Part shown: one piece after another, positions 24,101-38,500 of the stretch
Numbering within the stretch: the stretch's first letter is position 1
Layout: every line of letters starts with the position of its first letter
DNA from: Sinonovacula constricta
Lineage: Eukaryota > Mollusca > Bivalvia > Cardiida > Solecurtidae
Direction of reading: 5' to 3'
DNA length: 64,000 bases
Assembly: GCA_007844125.1 (NCBI GenBank)
Contig: CM017563.1
Coordinates: forward strand, 26,690,694 to 26,754,693
Translations under genes and position numbers: made by a program
Notes under the pieces: model-generated
Databases searched by the model: none
The model's input: only the letters and a program-made list of their open reading frames with translations
What the model was told of the DNA's origin: nothing

Positions 24101-27100
24101 CAATAGGGGAAAGTCTTGACTAGTTTGAGGTCCCATGCTGAGATGATTATGGTGTTGGGCAGCCATTTGCAAGTCATGCATACAAAAGAGTACACATTGG
24201 CTAATGTCATGCAGCATGCAGCTTGCTGCATCGATTTTCATAAACTGCACCTTATTCACTTTTTTTTTTATTGTTTTTTCATTTTATTTTAAGAAAAGCA
24301 CACGAAATGAAGTATTACCACATAACAACATATATGTATGTTTTATTCAGGGGCCAATGTACCAGCTCGTGGACATGTTTGCTCCACCAGAGATGAATCT
24401 CATCACCAATGTGACGGACGTAAGTAGCTTCATTAGTAGTATAGTAGCCTGTTGATAGGGTGTGCATGAAGCTATCTTACCATTTCTCCATTTGTCTGAA
24501 TTGTCAAATGAAACATAAGGCCATGATAACAAGAATCACACTCTGATTAGTCAGGTCCAAGAAAGTAGGTTTTTTAGGGCAAAAGTTGTTGATTAGTTAA
24601 TTGTGGAGACTAGTTTCATGTTGTTATGAGAGACTTTGTGACAGTCACCTTAAAAGTTTGTACCCCTTATATTATGTTGCAAATGCTATCACCAACTGTA
24701 AAGGTGACCTTTTGGATTTGACACATTTACAGGTAGGAACAACATTTTTTAACCAATGCAGTGCATTGTCACAAAAGTTGGTACATGATATACACAATAT
24801 GACTTTGAAGTAGTAAAATTTCTCCCAACATCATTTCTGTGTAATCCTTTCTGTTACAAGACTATCAACTTATGACTGGTTTTAATTACCTAGAATGGTT
24901 TTGTACATTACCAATTTATATAAATGGTGTTTTGGATAAATAGTCAGTATGATCTATTCTAAGAAACAGTATGATTTTTTGTTGTTGATTTTAAATGAAA
25001 AAGGCCACATCACATTTAAATGTAAAAGAAACTACACTGGAACTCCTATACAAGGCTGCCCATTATAATGCTGACTCCTTAAAAAGGCTGCTGAATATAG
25101 GACAAAACCTCCCATGGACAAAACATCCCATGCCGTTTTTGATGGGGTAAACAAATTATCCCTTACTGATCTATGCTGTAATATTACTTTTTTTCATTAA
25201 TTACTACAGTTTTTTAATAGCCTATAACTTATGATATAGGTAAATATTCATTATACTAACAATATTTAAATCGTCCAGTATAAGCTGCTACAGTTTATCT
25301 TATTGACTTGTAAATGTCTTCTTTGTCCTTTTTCTGTTGTATTCCCGTAATTAAAAAAAACTACTAATATTTGACTAATTGAGATTATGCAGCGCTGTTT
25401 TCATTTTTTAACTTATATGTATATTGTATTTGCTTTATATCCTTGATAAGAACCATGTGCTATGAGTTGTATGGTATGTTTCTTTTTTTATTTTAAAGCA
25501 TGGTCAATATGACTGTAAATGTTTCATAGTCATTATTTAACTACAAGTATTTATTGTAAAAGATTTTGACCATAACAAGACTATGCAGTGCAGTTTTTAT
25601 TTTAAGAGTTGTATGTGTATAGTATTTGCTTTCATGAAAGGCTTACTCTGTTTTTATTTATATGTATCTCAAATCATTATAATTTGACTTAATACTTATT
25701 GTTTTTGTTTCTGTGATGAACAATCTAATTTGATATTTCAACAAACCCAATTAGCACTCAACACTCATTAACAATAGATTTAAGTTATTCAGGGCCCAAC
25801 TTGAGAACAAAGTAGGATTTGAAATTTCTTTAGTGTCCAGGTTGACCAAAAAACAATATGTGATGTTTTGCCCATCTTGACAACATAACATAGGATGTTT
25901 TGTCCACCCATTCAAGAACATGTGGCGTGTTTTGTCCACCCATTCAAGAACATGTGGGATGTTTTGTCCACCCCCTTAGAAATGGCATAGAAATGGCATG
26001 GGAGGTTTTGTCCATGAGATGTTTTATCTGGTTGCTAAAGGCTGTCAGCCCTTGGACTCCCAATTGTTACCATGAGAATTTTTCTTTACCACAGGTCAAC
26101 TTATCAACTCGTAGATTAATGTTACGCCTGAGCAAGCAATGACGCACAGGGCTGTCCCAGTGACTTTGGCAATCTGTCAACACTGGGAAAGGTTCTATCT
26201 GAGCAAGCAAACACAACTAATCATATGCTGTGCTAGTAAACTTGGCAATGGCTCACTAGACTAGAGTTTTGTCTCGTTGCTAAAGGTATTGGAATCAAAA
26301 TATGGGTGGAGTCATGTACGCACAATACAAGGCCTGCATTTTAAGGGGAAAATTGGAGAGGTTAGGTGAAGATCAAAGGAGCAAGAAAAATGTGTAAACT
26401 CGCAAGTAACTGTTAGAAAGAAACACTCCTTGTATACACTTTTCCTAACATGATCATTAATTCTTCATTTGGAACAAATGTGTATTGGCGATCGCTTCCT
26501 CCTGTATTAATAAAATCTATTACCCCGTTCTTTATAGGGCTGATGCATTTCTTGGACCCTCCGACAGTGTTATAATAGAGTCCAAATGTACCAATAATGG
26601 AATGAGGGTCTTCTTTGTGCTCAAAATTTACAGGAAAGTGTATACAGGTCAACATATTAAATATGTCTTTAAAAAGTAATCTTGAACTCAGTAAGACCTG
26701 TTTTTGTATTATTTATACCAGATTCGGTCAGTGAAAATGTATTGCATTAAGACTTGGGACTTGTTTCTTTATTTTAATATAAATCATTGTTTGAGCTACA
26801 TATGCTATTGATAATATCTTTAATAGTTTGTTATTGTCATTCATTCTTAGAAATAGACACTGTATTTCATTTCATTTTACAGTACTTCATTGCTGAGAAC
26901 ATACCGTATGATCCTGAATATGTTTTCTATGATATCAGGGTAAGTGACAGCCATAATATGATATTCGACATTTTTGTTGTGTATATGTACATCAGGGAAT
27001 TATTTCATTGTTGTTAAGGATTACCTGTGGCTGAATTGGCAGTGTTGCAGACTTATAATTATCTGGCTCCCTCTCCACTTGGGTTCGGTGGGAACTTCCA

Positions 27101-30100
27101 TGTTGGAAGGTCTTTCAGCAGGCCTGCTGTGCACCAGTGGTTCTACACAAACATTTATGTGGGATTTCATCCACAGATAGTCATTAAACATTGCCACTAT
27201 GACCATAATTTGTTTCAGTGTGATGTTTTTAAATACCAAACCAACCAACATATTACTTTGAAGTCAAGTCTGTTTCTATGTTCCAATACGTTTGTTGTTT
27301 TGGTTCTTTTATTTACAGGATAAAGTAGTAACCATAATAGTTTAAATGCTGTCACAACATAAATAAATGTGTACAAACAGGTGGCTAGATTATTGGCAAA
27401 TATAAAGCTTACCTTTGCAAGCAGGGGTGACCTATACTGAAATCAGGCTGTCTCTGTCTGTCTCGCTTAAATGTGTTAATTTTAATTAAAACTTCTGGAG
27501 TTCTTGCCCAAATTCAGGTCTGACCATCTGTCTGTTGGTCTGTCACCATCCAAAGACAAAATTGTGTGTGCCCTTTTTTCCACAATTTCGTGTCAGTTTT
27601 GATGAAACTTCATAATTATAATGGTCTCCAGCACAAGTGTAAACAACTTCTGTTTTTGTGTGCCTAACAGCCCTAGCAATGCAGCGCAACACAAAATAGT
27701 TCATGTGGTTAATTCATTCAAAGACCTATACACACAGCTATATTCATGTCATAAATGCAATATTGCTTTATTCCATTTCTTTCATTTTCTTGTCAGTATG
27801 AATTTAAACTGCTGTTGTCAATGCAAAATGGAACGAAGTGAGATAAATTTTTCTTTAAGAAATGTTAATGTAATTTCATAGTGCATGAAGACTAGATATT
27901 ATGACAGAACACTAAATGAAAACAAGATCACATGGTTAGATTTTAACATTGTAAACTGTGTGTACAAACATGGGCCTTTAAGATACAAATATGATAATTA
28001 AGTTTTTAAGAAGTTGTTTAAAAAAATATTAACAAAAACTTCATCATATTCTCAAACAAATCTTCCCTGTGCTGTTTGCCACGTTGAAGGGGTGGGTAAA
28101 ATAAAATAGTCTGACAAAGCCTGTCCGCAGTAAAGTTGTAGACTAGCCCCGAAACTACTAGTATTAACGTAGACATATTAATCATCATTTAATGTATTTT
28201 AAAAATGTCTACAGGACCTTTGATGAAACAAAATGTCTGGATGAACATTTATTATAGTATTAAGGTTTAGGTTTTATGAAAAGTAACAAAGATATTGACC
28301 AGGCATCTTAAATCATGTCAGTGCACAACTTAATTGTTTACGTGGTTAATGTGGTCTGTTTCCAGTCTATAATTAGTTTGTGACCTTGTCTTTGTTGTTG
28401 ACCCTGGCCCTGGCTCATTTTAGAACGAGTGTAAATCTGAGGTTAGATCGATGGGGTGGTGGTAAACTGGAATTACCGAGTTTACTCGCTGTCTGAATTG
28501 ACTGATTTCATAAAATCATTGTTCCATCCTAAAATGTTAATGCCTTTTCTGGGGCCCACTGTGTGTTTTTGTGCTATTGGTTGGAAAATGTGCACAAAAA
28601 AATGAAAAAGTGTGCACTCGGCCCTGTGAAGGAAGGTTGCGTAGCAATCTTACATTAAGCTTATAGCGATATATAGCTAGGTTATAAATGTATGCTTTAA
28701 TAAAATGCCCCAAACATGGGAAAGCATACAATGAACATAAATAATATGTTATGTGGCAGACAATTGTCTTGTACTTTTCGGACACCTAATACCACTTGCA
28801 AGCAGATATTTGAAGGAGGCAGAAGTCATTTGTTTTTCACTTTGTCTGGGAACAAGCCTTTTCATGTATTTTAAATTTGATACTTGCAATCCAACTTTCT
28901 TGATGATTATTGATATTGATGGGTTCTCTTGTCTAAAGAATATAATTATTTAACACTTTTTCAAAACTAAGTGTCACCATATACTTGAAAATCTAGTTGT
29001 CAAAGTCGATAGTCCATTTCAACTTGTGGACACACAAAGATCACTTCAAACATGCAGTCTGTTAATATTCACTCTTCTTTTCTAATAACTGACAACTACG
29101 ATCTGTTGTCTCTGCTAACATCATCATATACAGTATAATTGCTCATCATCACTGTGGCCCTTCAGGCCTTTGATTGCTGTGTTATTGTGTTTCAGAATGC
29201 TGTACAGAGTGTTCATTCATCTGGTCTTTTACATCAAACCATCATGGATAATCTAGGTATTTATGGAAATTCTGATCTTATTACGAGAAGTGTTTGTAAG
29301 TAATGTGCTAATTAATGGTTTGATCAAGTTATTATTGAGGAATGGTCAACGGATATGACAATATGACGATGATGACAAAAAGTTGTAGCTGACTAATTTC
29401 AGACAAAAAAATACAGTAAAATTTAAGTTTGAATTATTTTAATGCTGCACAAGACTTTGTAAACTATTGTTGCTTAATTCCCATGCTTGTATATGGCATT
29501 ATATATTTCTGGTTTTGAATATCATGTTGTCAAATAATAATAATTAAAATTGTTGTATGTTTAGTCAATGTAATTCTGTAAGCTAATGAAATTGCAGTCA
29601 AGATGTTTTATGTTATCTACAACTTTACCATTCCTTCTCAAAAATCAGTGGAAAGAAAGGAACCTGGTTTCGCAATTAGTAGAGCATCAGCTCTAGGTAA
29701 GGTAGGCCCCGGGTTCGATCCCAGGTCGCAACATACCAATGTAGTAAAAATGGTAGTGGTATTACTCCCTTGCCAACGCTCAAGCAAATATAAGGGTAGT
29801 TCCATGACTGGTTGGCCAGGTGTTAGAATAATATGACTAGATGTGGTGTTCACAGCATGCTATACACAATGAAGGCAGCACTATATCTGCCTCAAGAGGA
29901 CACTGTCTCCATATAACTGGAAAAATGGAAGGATGCTTCTGTGGAACAGGTAATTAGAAATTGAAATATTTGGCTCATTCCAGCTAAAACAAAATGAGGG
30001 AAACTCTAGACTTGCATTCTGATAGAATCCACCTACAGTCATCTAGGGAACATTCTCATGTGAAACTCTAATAATTGGAGCACAATATCATGGCTAGTAG

Positions 30101-32554
30101 TTAGAAAAAAAAATTAACAGTTTTATGAGTCCATGATTACATTGTTTTTTTACAGATCGCTTTCTGTCAAATGATGGGAAAACAAGGCAGTTCCTTGAAA
30201 GGTTATCAAATGCACGAAAGAAAATGTTCATCATCACTAATAGTGGTTTCCCTTTCATGTAAGTAGAAATTTGACATATCTAATTATAAAAATCCTTATA
30301 ATCTAGTTAACATAGCCTCTGCTTTTTAAGTTTTGTTTTAAATATCAGTATACTTGTTAACATAAATGTCATTAACATTTGTGAATAGATGAATTTACTT
30401 ATATTGATAGGATGTTTTGAAATGTTTGTCACCGTTGGGGCTTTTATTTTGCCAGAATGTTCATGGCGAGAAAATTCCAGATTGCACATTGGGGATTTAT
30501 TTCAAAAACAACAGCAGAGTTAGTGGTTCCTTTATTTGAACACACTCTGCAAACCTTGATACATGAAAACGTTATGTGTTGTTGCTGCTTATGCTATTGT
30601 TGTTTTATATATAACAGTGATTCTGGTATGAAGTACATGGTAGGCAATGACTGGCGGGATATGTTTGAGGTGGTTGTAGTTCAGGCCAGGAAACCTAAGT
30701 TCTTCAATGAGACGGCCAGGTGAGAGTCTTGCCAATTAAGTAATTGATTTTCTTTTAGTGTAGAGTTATCATTAATGAAATTACCTGTATAATTGGATCT
30801 TCTGTAAAACAGCAATGGCAAAAAACATAACAGATTTAAGAAACATACTTGTCTTGACCATGTTATTTTTTAATTTGTAAATGATCAAAGCTTCTTAAGT
30901 TGAATTCAAAATTTTAATTAGCCTACCCTGAATTAAAAGATGAATTACAAACAATGCTTGGAGCTACATCATTCAAGAACATTATTATTTACTAGGGATG
31001 TCAATTAATAATTGGATAACCAGATATCACACATATATCTGGATAGTGATTTGCTACCCTGTTTGTCTAATAAAATGTACATAAGTTTTAGACAATTGCA
31101 ACATGGGTGAATTTTTAAATTGTGATATGTTAATGCCTTATTTTCTATCTGCATTTGGTTGTTTTTTTTGTTTGCAATATGTTTAAACCCAGTTTCAGAA
31201 TGTAAATCTGAAACTTATTTCAGTCTCTCCCATTTTATTATTTACAGAAGTCTGTAAAGCTGTCTGTAGTTTGTCATTTGCTGTGGAATAGTTAAAATTT
31301 GTCCGCACGACACGACATTATTTTTTCCTTTTCTTGAATGTTTTTGTGACATTTAATCATAATACACTAAAATGTATGTATGCAACCTTTTTGTCACAGG
31401 TTTAAATTACATGCCAATCTAATACGAACAAAGGTACTTGTCTTTATAGGGCTGTATACAAGTATTTGCAGTCATAGCAGAAAGTGTTAACAGTTGTCAG
31501 GATAGAGAAAATGATATTCAATGACATCCCTTTTATTTACAAATGCTATCATACATAGTTGATGTTTTTTAATAAAATTCTTTGCTTCATTTCAGACCAT
31601 TTCGTCAGTTTGTTCCAGATACAGATAGCAGCTGGGGGAGAGTAAGGAGTCTTGATAAAGGCAATGTCTATATACAGGTAATCAATATTTTATTGTTTTA
31701 TTGAACAAAGCAATTTTTTCACATTTCCCTTTTAGTTGTAATTGTATAACAAATTTGGCTATCTTTCTGCTCCTTTTTTTCCTAGAAAGTATGTAATGGT
31801 CAGTGAAAGGAGGGTGTAGTTGACAGTAGTTTTATTGTGTGATGGAAATATAACAAAGCAAGCTTTTGGAAATTGTCTATTGATGAAGGCAGAAGGCTGA
31901 TAATTTACCGGATATTACTCTGGATGATTTCTGGCATGCCCTGATCCTAAAAAATGTCACAGGGTATATTCTGCAATATATGGTAGGAGTGAGATGTAGT
32001 ATTTATTTATGAAGTTCCGTATAGGAACATTCTATTTATTTCTTTTATTAAATCATACCCATATGGCAATAATTTCATCATTATCTCAGTACTGATGAAA
32101 CTGATAAAATACTTTATATTAGGTTAGGGATGTAAATCAAATCCCAAAACGGTATTCGAATATTCGTAACGTGTATTCGTATCATATTCAAATATTTGGA
32201 ACGAATTTTTATCATAGTGGCACATAACACTGTATTTTTCTATTACATTCAATGTGTTTATTCATTGTTCAATGTTTATTTCTGGCCACAATTTACATTG
32301 CTAGCCTTATTTAATGCAGAAGCGGCGATAGATTTATTATTTTACCATAGCATTTAATTTTAAAACGATTTCTTCTTTTTGAAATACAAACGGCAATATT
32401 ATCAATCCGCCATTATCCTCTTTATAGTGAAGGACGAGACGGGTGTTGCTTTACTTGGTCAGCGGTAATTTGCAAGAAAATACTGTCAGTGAAGAATGCC
32501 AGTAAATGCGTAAACAATGTCATTGTTACTTAACAATTATTATTTTAATTAATA

Positions 32555-32589
<35 letters not shown>

Positions 32590-35500
32590 GAAACTTATAA
32601 AAACTATACAGTAACCAATCAATGTTAAGATGACCTGCAAAGTCCTGTATAATATATACATTATCAATTAGTCACCTTAAACTTGGGTGTCTATTTGTGA
32701 CGTGTTGTACTTCGTGTAATAACCTTTACAATTTAAAGGCAATTTGCGTAATTAATTACTTATTTGTATTAACATATGACGTATTAAAAAGGGCTACCTA
32801 AGCTCCTTTTAATGTTAACATATTGATTAAATAAAACCATTTCATAATTTTATTAGATGAAACTGTAGAACACATGCAAAATAGCTCACAATTTTTATAT
32901 TTTACTCTACTAACCGCAAACAATTTATAACAACAAACAGTCAATTATGTTTTGTGAACTAATCTTATAAAATACATTAATGATTAAAGGAGGCATTTTC
33001 AAAGGTACAAGATATGGGTGATACTGGATCGACTGTAAGACAATAACTACACTTGGATTTATTTACCCTCGCCCTGTAAGACAATAACTACACTTGGATT
33101 TATTTACCCTCGCCCTGTAAGACAATAACTACTACTTGGATTTATTTACCCTCGCCCTGTAAGACAATAACTACTACTTGGATTTATTTACCCTCGCCCT
33201 GTAAGACAATAACTACTACTTGGATTTATTTACCCTCGCCCTGTAAGACAATAACTACTACTTGGATTTATTTACCCTCGCCCTAACTATTGTTATTGGG
33301 CAAGCATTAAGACAATAAGGCAAAACCACGAAGGTTTGATGAAGGGAAATCGCTCAAGTGTACCACCAATTAGCGGTCTTGATTGGTTGGTGGTCGGTGT
33401 GATGTGTTATTGTGATTAGCTGATATCGCTAAGGGCGTTAATCCGAAGCAATAACATGTCAATTAGAGACATTTAGTTACCAGTACACAAATGACAATTA
33501 CGAACCTGCTTGCCATATGCCTATGGGTGAAAGGTGAAGGGAAACAAAACCATTTGGTGACGACAATTACTGTGATTGGCTAGTGTCAAGATTACCTGAC
33601 TGTTGATAAATTGATGAAGTACCAACCAACATATATATAAAGAATGATTAAAATTGTAAGCTGGTGAGTTTTAAGTGTGTTAAGTAAACTAATGACGAAC
33701 AATTAAAAAGTATGTAGATTTACATTTTTGTTATTCGGAGAGAACGACGCAAAATCAGAGAACAGAAAATCGCTGTGACAAAAATAACAGATGTCGCGGT
33801 ATTGTATAGGAATAAAATAACAAGTATGAAGTAGAGTGACAAAAACAGAAAGTGATTGCAATTAGAGTTTGACAGTGATCTAGTTGTGCTTTCCAAAAAT
33901 AAAAGAAGTTCTGGTGGACTGTTATCAATAAGTATAGCCTTATATAATGCATTTATTACACACTGTCCCGACCGAAGCTGGGTAGAGTCATTGTTACGTA
34001 ATTGCTGTAGCTAAATGAACTGACATGTGTGTTTATTGTGCTTTGGCAACTGTTTCCTCAGCTGTATGGTGATGTGGGTGATGTGACTGGGTCTAAGTGG
34101 GAGAGGGGGAGAGAAGGAGCTGTGCGCGGTAAGGTGATTTCATGCTGTTAACCAGATGGCAATTTGTTATCAGGAGACATGACCCACCCCCTCTATCTTA
34201 GAGCTAGCGCGATCACATATCGCTGGGAGGCACTACGATCAACTAAAGAAATGTCTTTTCAATTTTCCTTCGAACTTAACGAAAGTGAAATAAAAAATAT
34301 AAAATATTCGAATCCCAAAATCTCTATTTGAATAGCGACTTGATATTCGAATATTCGAATATTCGTTAACATCCCTACTTTATATAGATTTGTATGTACT
34401 GGTTTATGTTTAGGGAAACTACCATGACTTCCAACACATGACTGGCTGGTATGGTTCCAAGGTGTTGTACTGTGGGGATCATGTCTACTCCGATCTGGCA
34501 GTGAGAGTTTAACTAATTTCAATTTTTATTTTTTATCATTATCCATTACAAAATTCTTTCAATCTTAAATTTTTGTTTTATAAAATTATGGATTCCTTTG
34601 ACTGCCCAATATTAAAAATATTCACTGTAATATTTAATTGCATATTATGAAAAATACCTGTGTTACTTTCAATCAATTATCAATGTTTGGTGTTTTTATT
34701 TCCTTTGTTTATATGGACTTATGCTCCTACTGTAACTGTATAACCCATGAGAGTGAAGCTTAAGTTGGGAAAGAAGTTAAAATGAAACAATCATATGTTA
34801 TTTACTGACAGGATCCATCCCTGAAGCATGGCTGGAGAACAGCTGCCATCATACCAGAACTGGAGGTAAGGATGGCTTGAACAACCAACACCTTCTATTG
34901 GCTCATTTAAATTACTTTCAAGGAGAGAAAATTATAAAAAATAAGTGGGGTGTTTTTGTAGTTGTTCAAAATGGACTTGCCATAAAAACAAACGTATTGA
35001 AATATTCTGACAAAACTTATTTTTGTTATTAAAGCATGTTCATTTCTTCCTAGGAGGGTAACACATGGTAGGGAATGTGTTGTAAGTATACTACTGTTTG
35101 GATAATTATTTGTTCACAGGGTGCCCTGCTGACCTGTGGTGTTCTGTTTCTTTTTGCCTTCCTCTATCAATAATAGTTGGACATTGCAATTATGACCACA
35201 ATAGTGCTGGTGCTGTTTATTTCAAAAACAAACAATTATTTGGAACACTTTAATTTTATAAAAAAAAATTTTAGGCTACCATACCATCGTTTTCCACTTC
35301 AGGATGAAATCCGTGTCATTTCTACTGCTGAACACAAACAAGCTGTACATAAACTGATTGTTCTGCAGGATCTACTTGAGGAAATACAGGTAAAGATTTT
35401 TTTTGTATCAGGCTTGAAGCACACAGAGATGGTTGAATTGTGATTTATGCTGTTTTAAAATATGTTTTTATTTGAAATAATATATTTTTATTTGAAATAA

Positions 35501-38500
35501 TATAATGTACAAAGGACAGTCATGAAGTTGCAGTCTTCGCAAAAGGGATGAAAAACTGCCAGTCATCCGGTCTGGTGAAAACATTTTTTCTGCCAGACCG
35601 AAAAAGAATTTGCCAGACCGAAAAAAACACCTATATTCTTTGTAAAATTATCTTATTTCACTTTATTTATGCTACACAACCACTCTTAATCTGGAAATTT
35701 AGAGCATGACTTTAGTCATACTAAGAAAAAAAACTAAGTTTAAAAGTTTTATTCCCTGAGATACGCCATTAGATTTTCAAAATTGATAATTTCATTTTGA
35801 AAGTCTACACAATCAGAATCATCATCATCACTGTCCTCTCCATCGCACAACTTTTCAATTTGTTCCTCAAAACTCATGTTTACTGGACAGTGAACATCAA
35901 CAGAAGGCTCAGCTTCTTCTTTTGATGTACGAAAATTGTTAGAACCCTTTATAAAAGGGTTAAGTGCTGCCTTAGGGTCATTTTCTGGCGCTGTTGCCTA
36001 CAAACTTTACAAAACATTTGATTTCTTTCTTTGTCAAAGCTTAGCCAATCTCGACCGGACTTCCAACTTTCCTTAAACGACCGTGGTGGTCTTTTCGTTT
36101 CATATTCTTTTGCCTTTACTTTTTTTACTTTAAGTTTGTTTACATTTCTGCCCAGGTTAAGCATTTTCGTAATATTTGAGGAATGACATTTACCTTTTTA
36201 TTAAGTTTTAAATTGTTGATTATCTGGGAACTTTATAAACAGAAGTGACTATTCAAGCAAATAGATTCGATAATCTGACGCTGCTTTACCAATCAAATTC
36301 GTTGACACATTGCACTGTTGTTATACCGGATATATTGTTTGCACGGAGAATTTTCGTACCCAAAATGACGAAAAAAAAATGCCGGTCGGCCGGACTGACG
36401 ACTTCCCAAAACTTCCGGACCGTAACAAATTTTGCCGGACATGACCGGCGGTCCGGTGCCTTTTGCGAAGACTGCAGTTCATGAACTTTATTGTAAAGGA
36501 ACAAATAATCTTTGAAAGCTTTATAAAATGTGTGTTATGATTATTAAGTGTTTATGATATCAAGCCCAATTTCATTCTTTACCCGGTAATAATAATTTCT
36601 GTTTTTTGATTGCCTGTAATGTCTGAGATTTCTTGGTCTAAAATACTATATTCTCAGTAGTGTCTGATTCCCAGGAATAATGGACACAATTTGTCAATTA
36701 ATAACTCATCATTATGTGATGGTACATGAATTTTTTTTATTAATTATTCAAATAAATTGTGGTTATTGTTATATGTTTTAAAAGGCTTTCTTTTAGGTGA
36801 AGCTAAAGTTTATGATCAGACATTTTTGGCAGTTGCAGTTCAGTAAGTGTTCACCACTAAACCAAAATAATGGACAACCACAAGTTTTTAGCCCTTTATA
36901 AGAGCATTCCTTTTACTGATTTAGTATGAAAATGACAAATCTGGATTCATGGGCTACCATAAGCATCCAGCCTTTGATAAAAATTTTACACTCTCATTAT
37001 GAAAATGACTTATAAGTAGCACATCCAAGCCACAGGTTATACTTGGAACTGTTTCACCTTATAAAAGGTTAAAATTAACAAATTATTCTCTGTTAAGGTA
37101 AAACAAGTGTTAGTCCAAATCTTATGTTATATCCTTTAAAAGTGTTGTGATATTGAATTCATTTTTTTCGACTTGGAATATATCAGGTTATAAATTTAGC
37201 ACAAATATTTCATTTAAAATTCTTTCACAAAATTTATTCTACATCTGGTAGATTGATACAGAAAAAAAAATGTCAAAGTGAAAATGTAGGAAGAAATAAA
37301 GTTGACCATGAGTGCCCATACCGGGATTCAAACCCTCATCCTCCAGTTTTGAAGCATTTTAACTCTAATTTTGATACTCTTGAATTGGAGGTGCAGTATA
37401 ACATTTGATATGCCTCAAGTAGGTACCCCAAATTTGGAACCTGGCACCTCTTTTGAAAACTTTTGCATGTCCATGAAGTGACTACTGGACTACATTGTAC
37501 GGTCATGATTAGATCTGGATGGATATGTTGACTCTCAATAAAACTTGTTTCCAGATAAGATCAAATGTGCTGACTTTAAATAACCCAACGATCAGATGTG
37601 CTGACTATTCCATGAACCACAGATCAGATGTGCTGATGAATTAATAAACTTTAGATCAAATTGCCTGGCTCCTATTGAAACCACATACATGTATCAGATG
37701 AGCTGACTTAATAAACCACAGCTCAGAAGCACTGATTGGCACATAAACTACAAATCAGAAGTGCTGACTCTTAAATCAACCATAAATAAGATGTGCTTAC
37801 TCTTATATAGAAAACATATCAGATGTACTTACTTAAAAAACAACAACACCACACCAGCATCACCACCACAGATCAGATGTGCTGACCCCCGAAACAAACC
37901 ACAGGTCACATGTGCTTACTTGAAAATACAAACCATTTATCAGATGTGTTGACTTATATATAAACCTCAGATCAGATGCCTGCATGTAAATAAACCACAG
38001 ATCAGATGCACTGTCTTGTACATAAACCACAGATCAGATACACTGACTTGTACATAAACCACAGATCAGATACACTGACTCGTACATAAACCACAGATCA
38101 GATACACAGACTTTTACATAAACCACAGATCATATACGCTAACTCGTACATAAACCACAGATCAGATACACAGACTTTTACATAAACCACAGATCATATA
38201 CGCTAACTCGTACATAAACCACAGATCAGATACACTGACTTGTACATAAACCACAGATCAGATTAACTGTCTTGTATATCAACCACAGATCAGATGCAAT
38301 TACTTGTACATAAACCACAGATCAGATACACTGACTCGTACATAAACCACAGATCAGATGCACTGACTTGTACATAAACAACAGATCAGATGCACTGACT
38401 TGTACATAAACTAAAGATCAGATACACTGACTTTTACATCAATCACAGATCAGATTCACTGTCTTGTACATAAACCACGGATCAGATGCACTGACTTGTA

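Noticed and set aside
26413..26655. Minus-strand 80-codon ORF in intron 6
   Set aside because: No recognisable domain, no splice or promoter support; could not be told from chance.
29660..29740. Functional tRNA gene
   Set aside because: A and B boxes are present but the acceptor and anticodon arms do not pair, and a SINE-like body follows.
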